Positions 59,235 to 64,000 of a stretch of DNA of 64,000 nucleotides are shown here, piece by piece (position 1 is the stretch's first letter; each line of letters starts with the position of its first letter). The position numbers and the translations under genes were made by a program. The DNA is taken from positions 2,046,001 through 2,110,000 of the forward strand of contig NZ_CP137134.1 of the NCBI RefSeq assembly GCF_033095785.1, written 5' to 3'. Source of the DNA: Nitrosospira sp. Is2 (GTDB taxonomy: Bacteria > Pseudomonadota > Gammaproteobacteria > Burkholderiales > Nitrosomonadaceae). A model generated the notes under the pieces. The model had not been told where the DNA came from, searched no databases, and saw nothing but the letters and a program-made list of their open reading frames with translations.

Positions 59235-61169
59235 ATGTGTGGAATCGTTGGGTTATTTGATACGCGCGGAAAAAGAGAAATCGAGCGCCAGCTGCTGGCG
59301 AGGATGAATCAGATGCAGGTTCACCGCGGGCCGGATGAGGGAGAATTGCACACAGAGCCTGGTATCGGATTCGGTCATCGTCGACTCTCCATTATGGACA
59401 TTTCCAGCGGGCAACAGCCACTGTTCAACGAGGATGGTACAGTGGTTGTCGTTTTCAACGGCGAAATTTACAACTTCGAGGAGCTTGCCAAGGAATTGAG
59501 CGCCGCGGGTCATGTGTTTCGAACTCACTGCGATACGGAAGTCATTGTGCATGCGTGGGAAGAGTGGGGCGAGCAGTGCGTGGACCGCTTCCGGGGGATG
59601 TTCGCCTTCGGCCTGTGGGATCGGAACCGGGGGGTGCTGTTTCTGGCCCGCGACCGGCTCGGCATCAAACCGCTTTACTACAGCCTGCTTAAAGACGGGA
59701 TGTTTATTTTTGCTTCGGAACTCAAGGTCCTGCTTGCTCACCCTGGCTTTGCCCGCGAATTGGATCCGCAAGCGATAGAAGAATATTTTGCTTATGGTTA
59801 TGTGCCCGAACCAAAGACCATATTCAAGCAGGCTTTCAAACTGTCTCCCGGGCATACCCTGAAATTGCGCACTGGGCAAAGCATGGCGCGTCCGAACCAA
59901 TACTGGGATGTGCCATTTATCCCGCACCCGGCGATGAGTCTGCAAGAAGCGGAGGAAGAGCTGGTTGTCCGGTTGCGCGAATCGGTAAAGATACATCTCA
60001 TGACCGAGGTGCCGCTGGGTGCCTTCCTCTCGGGAGGGGTCGACTCAAGCGCCGTAGTGGCCATGATGGCCGGTCTTATGCCAGAACCGGTCAATACATG
60101 CTCGATCTCGTTCGGAGATCCTGCGTTCAATGAGTCCCAGTACGCACAGAAAGTAGCTGATCGTTACGGGACCCATCATTATGTGGAGCAGGTGGACCAG
60201 GATGATTTCGACCTCATAGACAGGCTGGCATTTCTGTACGACGAGCCGTTTGCCGATAGTTCGGCCATGCCGACTTACCGCGTGTGCGGGCTCGCAAGAA
60301 AGCGTGTAACTGTCGCCCTGTCGGGGGACGGCGGCGATGAAAACCTGGCTGGGTATCGCCGCTATCGATGGCATCTTTATGAAGAGCGTATGCGCGGCAT
60401 GCTTCCGCTCGGACTTCGCAAGCCCTTATTCGGCCTCTTGGGAGGGATGTATCCAAAGGCCGACTGGGCGCCAAGGTTTTTACGCGCGAAATCCACTTTC
60501 GAAGCGCTTGGCCGTGATTCGGTCGAAGGATACTTTCACGGTGTATCCATTATGAAGGACGGCATGCGCCAGCGCTTGTTCAGCCCCTCCTTCCAGCGGG
60601 ACCTGCAAGGTTACAAAGCGGTCGAGGTGCTTCGCCAGCATGCGGCTAAATGCCCCGCGGAGGACGCGCTGTCCCGCGTGCAATACCTTGACATGAAAAC
60701 TTACCTCGTCGGCGATATTCTCACCAAGGTAGATCGCGCCAGCATGGCTCATGCCCTGGAAGTGCGGGTACCGCTGCTCGACCATAACCTGGTCGAGTGG
60801 ATATCCGGGCTTCCAGCGTCGTTGAAACTTCAGGGGCATGAGGGAAAATATATTTTCAAAAAGTCACTCGAACCTTATTTGCCTAATGACGTGCTTTACC
60901 GCGACAAGATGGGGTTTGCGGTTCCGTTGGCAAGCTGGTTTCGCGGCCCGTTACGCCAGAGATTGAACAATGCCCTGATGGACCCGGTTTTGTCCGATAG
61001 CGGCTTTTTTAACAGTAGCGTTATTAAGGAGATGCTGGATCAGCACCAGTCAGGCCGGCGCGATCATAGTGCGCCGCTGTGGACATTACTCATGTTTCAA
61101 TCGTTCCTGCGCAACGTTCTCTACGGCGAACAGCCGCGTTCGACCAACAAAAACCTCAAGGTGGCGTAA
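59235..61169 (+). CDS. XrtA-system amidotransferase (asparagine synthase-like)
   Basis: 644 residues with class II glutaminase and synthase domains. The nucleophile Cys2 lies in MCGIVGLFD, RGPDEGE follows, and the ATP-pyrophosphatase loop FLSGGVDSSAVVAMM is near 260. DKMGFAVPLASWF near the end is typical of this group. It matches TIGR03108 by memory. It probably amidates a carboxylate on a sugar or precursor of the EPS rather than making asparagine (inference from context). It starts 29 bp after the stp2-type gene. Confidence 0.92.
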   Translation: MCGIVGLFDTRGKREIERQLLARMNQMQVHRGPDEGELHTEPGIGFGHRRLSIMDISSGQQPLFNEDGTVVVVFNGEIYNFEELAKELSAAGHVFRTHCDTEVIVHAWEEWGEQCVDRFRGMFAFGLWDRNRGVLFLARDRLGIKPLYYSLLKDGMFIFASELKVLLAHPGFARELDPQAIEEYFAYGYVPEPKTIFKQAFKLSPGHTLKLRTGQSMARPNQYWDVPFIPHPAMSLQEAEEELVVRLRESVKIHLMTEVPLGAFLSGGVDSSAVVAMMAGLMPEPVNTCSISFGDPAFNESQYAQKVADRYGTHHYVEQVDQDDFDLIDRLAFLYDEPFADSSAMPTYRVCGLARKRVTVALSGDGGDENLAGYRRYRWHLYEERMRGMLPLGLRKPLFGLLGGMYPKADWAPRFLRAKSTFEALGRDSVEGYFHGVSIMKDGMRQRLFSPSFQRDLQGYKAVEVLRQHAAKCPAEDALSRVQYLDMKTYLVGDILTKVDRASMAHALEVRVPLLDHNLVEWISGLPASLKLQGHEGKYIFKKSLEPYLPNDVLYRDKMGFAVPLASWFRGPLRQRLNNALMDPVLSDSGFFNSSVIKEMLDQHQSGRRDHSAPLWTLLMFQSFLRNVLYGEQPRSTNKNLKVA

Positions 61170-61301
61170 AGATGCATGAGGGACACATAGGCGGGCAAGC
61201 AAAGACTATAAAAGCGAACTGCCGCTTGGACATTTTTGGTCTTGCCGCAGCCTCGTTACCTGCTGTGGTTAATGTGAGTAACGGCTGAACCCGAGGTCCT
61301 G

Positions 61302-62264
61302 ATGCTGGATGTTTTCCTTACAGCTGACGTAGAGGTATGGTGTGACGGCTGGGATAATATCGACGCCAAGTTTCCCGACGCATTTAAGCGGTACGTCTAC
61401 GGGCCAACGTCTAAAGGTGATTACGGATTGCCATTTCAATTATGGTTGTTACAGGAGCACGGTCTCACAGCGGTCTTCTTTGTTGAGCCTCTTTTCGCGA
61501 CCCGGTTCGGTTCGGCGCCCCTGGCTGAAATTCTCGGTCTGGTGCGCCAGCCGGCTCATGAGATACAGCTTCACCTGCATACGGAATGGGTTGACGAATC
61601 GACGGAGCCCTTGCTTGAAGGCATTACAGGTAAAAGGCAATTCCTGCGCTACTTTTCTCTAGAGGAACAAACGGTACTCATCCGGGCAGGGGCAGAATTG
61701 ATTGAATCCGCTGGCGGGGGGAGCATAAACGCGTTTCGTGCCGGCAGCTTTGGTTTCAACAGAGAAACACTCAAGGCGCTCTCAATAAACCGCATCGCTT
61801 TCGATAGCAGCTATAACGCTAGCCTGTTCGGGCCGGATAGCGGAATCAGCCCCGAAATTCCGCTGGTGGAACCCATGGAATGTGAGGGCGTTTACGAGTA
61901 TCCGATGACGGTTTTTCAGGGCGGCACCCGCAAGCTACGTCATGCTCAAATTACGGCATGTTCGTATCGCGAGATGGAAGGCCTGCTCTGGCAGGCGCTG
62001 GAGTCGAGACGCAAGGCATTTGTCATTCTCTTCCACAACTTCGAATTTCTGAATCGCAGCATGGATGGCCCGGACGATATCGTGGTCGCGCGCTTCCGCA
62101 AACTATGCTCGTTTCTGGATCGCCATCGGGATTGTTTTCGAGTTCGGGGTTTCCGCAATTTGGCTCCCGCCCTGGTACCTTCACAGCCCGCTCCGCTCAC
62201 TTCGCCACTCTGGAAAACCGGCCTGCGAATGCTGGAGCAAGGCCTGCGTGGAGGGTTTCGTTGA
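61302..62264 (+). CDS. Divergent polysaccharide deacetylase-like protein
   Basis: 320 residues. TADVEVWCDGWDN (7-19) and EIQLHLHTEW (87-96) fit the metal-binding and catalytic parts of a NodB-like fold, with RAGSFGFNRETL in place of the RxP-type motif. It differs from the other two deacetylases in the window and may have another activity. It starts 132 bp after the amidotransferase, and its TGA overlaps the TTG of the next gene. The gap before it holds only a weak 38-codon frame. Confidence 0.7.
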   Translation: MLDVFLTADVEVWCDGWDNIDAKFPDAFKRYVYGPTSKGDYGLPFQLWLLQEHGLTAVFFVEPLFATRFGSAPLAEILGLVRQPAHEIQLHLHTEWVDESTEPLLEGITGKRQFLRYFSLEEQTVLIRAGAELIESAGGGSINAFRAGSFGFNRETLKALSINRIAFDSSYNASLFGPDSGISPEIPLVEPMECEGVYEYPMTVFQGGTRKLRHAQITACSYREMEGLLWQALESRRKAFVILFHNFEFLNRSMDGPDDIVVARFRKLCSFLDRHRDCFRVRGFRNLAPALVPSQPAPLTSPLWKTGLRMLEQGLRGGFR

Positions 62265-63208
62265 GCCAGAGTTGGAGCTGTCGCCCGGTGCCCATCAAGA
62301 TACGGCTGGGGGATAAGACGCTGCTTGCGCCCGAGCTATGGTTACAGGTCCGGGAAGTATCGCTGGATGATGAGGTTCCTCCCGTGGCAGAGCCGGAGCC
62401 CCCGACAGAGGCCCTTCCAGCCGATAGCCAGGGTTTTCTGATACGATCGCTGGGTGTTGTCGGCAGGCAGCCAGTTCTTCGAAAACAGCAAGGGTTCCTA
62501 TGTTACGTGCCCTCCCAGTACGCGCGTTATTACATTGACATGCGCCAGTCATTCGACGAGTACAAGAACAAATTTTCGTCGAAGACGCGCTCAACGTTGA
62601 ATCGCAAGGTCCGGAAATATGCGGAATACTGCGGAGGAGGGATCTCCTGGCGGGTTTATAAGGCCCCAGAGGAAATGCCCGAGTTCTATAAATTGGCTCG
62701 CGCTGTTTCCAGAATTACATATCAGGAAAAGTTGCTGGATGCGGGGTTGCCGGATACGGCGGAGTTTCTGGATGAGGTGGAGCGGCTCGCTCGAGAGGGA
62801 CGAGTGCGCGGCTTTATCCTGTTCCATCAGGGTCGGCCGGTCTCGTACCTCTACTGCCCAATCGATAATGGGGTGTTGATCTACGCGTTCCTTGGGTACG
62901 ATCCTGCCTACATGAATTACTCGGTTGGCACGGTTTTGCAGTGGCTTGCACTGGAGCATTTATTTGAGGAACGTTCGTTCCGCTTCTTCGATTTTACCGA
63001 AGGTCAATCGGAGCACAAGAAACTGTTTGCTACCCATAACATTCAATGCGCGAACGTTTTTTTTCTTCGTACCAGCTTACGCAACAGTTTTTTGCTACAC
63101 AGTCAAAAAGCATTCGATGATTTCAGCAAATCAATCGGTGACACGCTTCATCAGCTCGGTATAAAAACGATGGTCAAAAAATTGATTCGATCCGGCGGGG
63201 TAAAATAA
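62261..63208 (+). CDS. FemAB-like GNAT acyltransferase
   Basis: About 315 residues. The C-terminal two thirds match FemAB/Acetyltransf_6 proteins: YVPSQYARYYIDMRQSFDEYKNKFSSKTRSTLNRKVRKYAEY, a FILFHQGRPVSYLYCP strand, YAFLGYDPAYMNYSVGTVLQWLALEHLF and RFFDFTEGQSEHKKLFAT. Start choice: TTG 62261 has a strong GGAGGG 5 bp ahead and overlaps the previous stop as TTGA. The frame continues upstream to 61958 inside the deacetylase-like gene but without homology. The pair is translationally coupled. Confidence 0.82.
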   Translation: MSQSWSCRPVPIKIRLGDKTLLAPELWLQVREVSLDDEVPPVAEPEPPTEALPADSQGFLIRSLGVVGRQPVLRKQQGFLCYVPSQYARYYIDMRQSFDEYKNKFSSKTRSTLNRKVRKYAEYCGGGISWRVYKAPEEMPEFYKLARAVSRITYQEKLLDAGLPDTAEFLDEVERLAREGRVRGFILFHQGRPVSYLYCPIDNGVLIYAFLGYDPAYMNYSVGTVLQWLALEHLFEERSFRFFDFTEGQSEHKKLFATHNIQCANVFFLRTSLRNSFLLHSQKAFDDFSKSIGDTLHQLGIKTMVKKLIRSGGVK

Positions 63209-63314
63209 CACCCACGTTAAAATTTTCGCGAAGTAATGGAGTTACAGGTACAGCAGCGTTTACGGGCTGCTCAAATGAGTCTTGAATAATAATGCCTTGA
63301 ACGGTAAGGACAGT

Positions 63315-64000
63315 ATGGCCATCAAAGAATTATTAAAAAAGGTAGTAGATGCCGAATGGGTCGCTCGGGTAATAGAGGTGATGGATCGCCGGTCAGATAA
63401 TCGGATGACCGAACTTGGAATGCTGGGCCAGGCCTTTGAATTTGCAAAAATTAATCAGGTCCCGGGAGATTATTTGGAGTTCGGGTTGTGGCGAGGAAAA
63501 ACATTCGGCTACGCACACCGGATGATGCGCCGTTACCGCCGGCGCGACATGAAATTATGGGGCTTTGACTCCTTTCAGGGATTGCCTGATATCGGGGAAC
63601 ATCCCGACAATATCTGGTACAAGGGACAGTTCGCCTGCACACGACCGGAATTTGAGGCAATTCTCCGTGCTCGAGGGTTTGAACCGGAAGAATACGAACT
63701 GGTGGCGGGTTTTTACAGCGAGAGCCTGAACGACGCGACACGGAGGCGATTCTCGGGACGCAACGCGGCGATCATCTACGTTGATTGCGATCTATACGAT
63801 TCTACAATTCAGGTGCTTGATTTCATCCAACCCTATCTCGTCAATGGTTCCATCATCTGTTTCGATGACTTCTACAACTACAAGGGGGATCCTGAGCAGG
63901 GCGAACAAAAGGCCCTCGCGGAATTTCTGCAAAAACAGGCGCGCGTTCGCGTCATTCCCTACATGGACTATGCTCCGCTTGGAAAATCGTTTATTTGCAG
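63315..64000 (+). CDS. TylF/MycF-like O-methyltransferase (3' end outside window)
   Basis: At least 228 residues from ATG 63315, preceded by AAGGA. The motifs are those of macrocin-type O-methyltransferases: GDYLEFGLWRGKTF (SAM site), LWGFDSFQGLPDI, AIIYVDCDLYDST with metal-binding acidic residues, and GSIICFDDFYNY. Such enzymes methylate sugar hydroxyls with SAM and Mg2+. The frame is open at 64000, so only the end is missing. It lies 106 bp after the FemAB-like gene and probably methylates the EPS sugar (inference). Confidence 0.85.
   Translation, partial: MAIKELLKKVVDAEWVARVIEVMDRRSDNRMTELGMLGQAFEFAKINQVPGDYLEFGLWRGKTFGYAHRMMRRYRRRDMKLWGFDSFQGLPDIGEHPDNIWYKGQFACTRPEFEAILRARGFEPEEYELVAGFYSESLNDATRRRFSGRNAAIIYVDCDLYDSTIQVLDFIQPYLVNGSIICFDDFYNYKGDPEQGEQKALAEFLQKQARVRVIPYMDYAPLGKSFIC

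Noticed and set aside
61172..61288. 38-codon plus-strand frame after the amidotransferase
   Set aside because: No clear Shine-Dalgarno and no recognisable sequence; likely chance.

Overview
This window looks like chromosome from a betaproteobacterium, most likely of the Nitrosomonadaceae (Nitrosospira-like). The basis is gene content and order: an atpIBEFHAGDC operon followed by glmU and glmS, a nadE-glnB pair, and a full exosortase A (XrtA) exopolysaccharide cassette of the type found in EPS-forming betaproteobacteria. No 16S gene or ammonia-oxidation gene is present, so the genus is inference. All family names come from reading the translations; no database search was run.

Layout. (1) 1-14310 is an accessory surface-glycan region with genes on both strands: the end of a CapK/PaaK-like adenylating enzyme, a SAM methyltransferase, glycosyltransferases, a WbsX-type GH99-like protein, a Wzx-type flippase, a sulfotransferase, an APS kinase, an exosortase-A-associated O-antigen-ligase-like protein, a NodB-type deacetylase, a DUF3565-DUF1971 protein and a secreted protein with an odd C-terminus. 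(2) 14693-25408 is the housekeeping block: the atp operon with a good sigma70-type promoter and a rho-independent terminator, then glmU and glmS. (3) 25409-29954 is a variable stretch after glmS: an acyltransferase-3 membrane protein, a decayed in-frame copy of the last 45 glmS codons, a DUF3667-like protein, a GyrI-like protein and an unknown gene. (4) 29955-46531 holds two MacAB-like efflux operons, a BepA-like M48 protease, glnB, nadE, a FemAB-like acyltransferase, a Nudix hydrolase, amiC, tsaE and queG. (5) 46958-64000 is the XrtA locus: Wza-like lipoprotein, Wzz-like protein, tyrosine autokinase, beta-barrel outer-membrane protein, ExeA-like ATPase, deacetylase, FemAB-like protein, glycosyltransferase, XrtA-EpsI fusion, second glycosyltransferase, asparagine-synthase-like amidotransferase, a second deacetylase/FemAB-like pair and a TylF-like methyltransferase that runs off the end.

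How the parts may work together. GlmS and GlmU supply UDP-GlcNAc. The glycosyltransferases and flippase build and translocate repeat units. The Wzz-like protein, kinase and Wza-like lipoprotein would control chain length and export. The deacetylases, methyltransferases, FemAB-like enzymes, and APS kinase with sulfotransferase would decorate the glycan. XrtA would process PEP-CTERM proteins, and the distant O-ligase-like protein may attach glycan to them. No PEP-CTERM substrate, no PrsK/PrsR regulators and no initiating phosphoglycosyltransferase are visible here.

Most notable observations: the glmS 3'-end relic bracketing an acyltransferase gene; the APS kinase/sulfotransferase pair implying a sulfated glycan; the EPS gene set split by about 35 kb of mostly housekeeping genes; and the secreted protein whose tail runs antisense into its convergent neighbour where a sorting signal might be expected.
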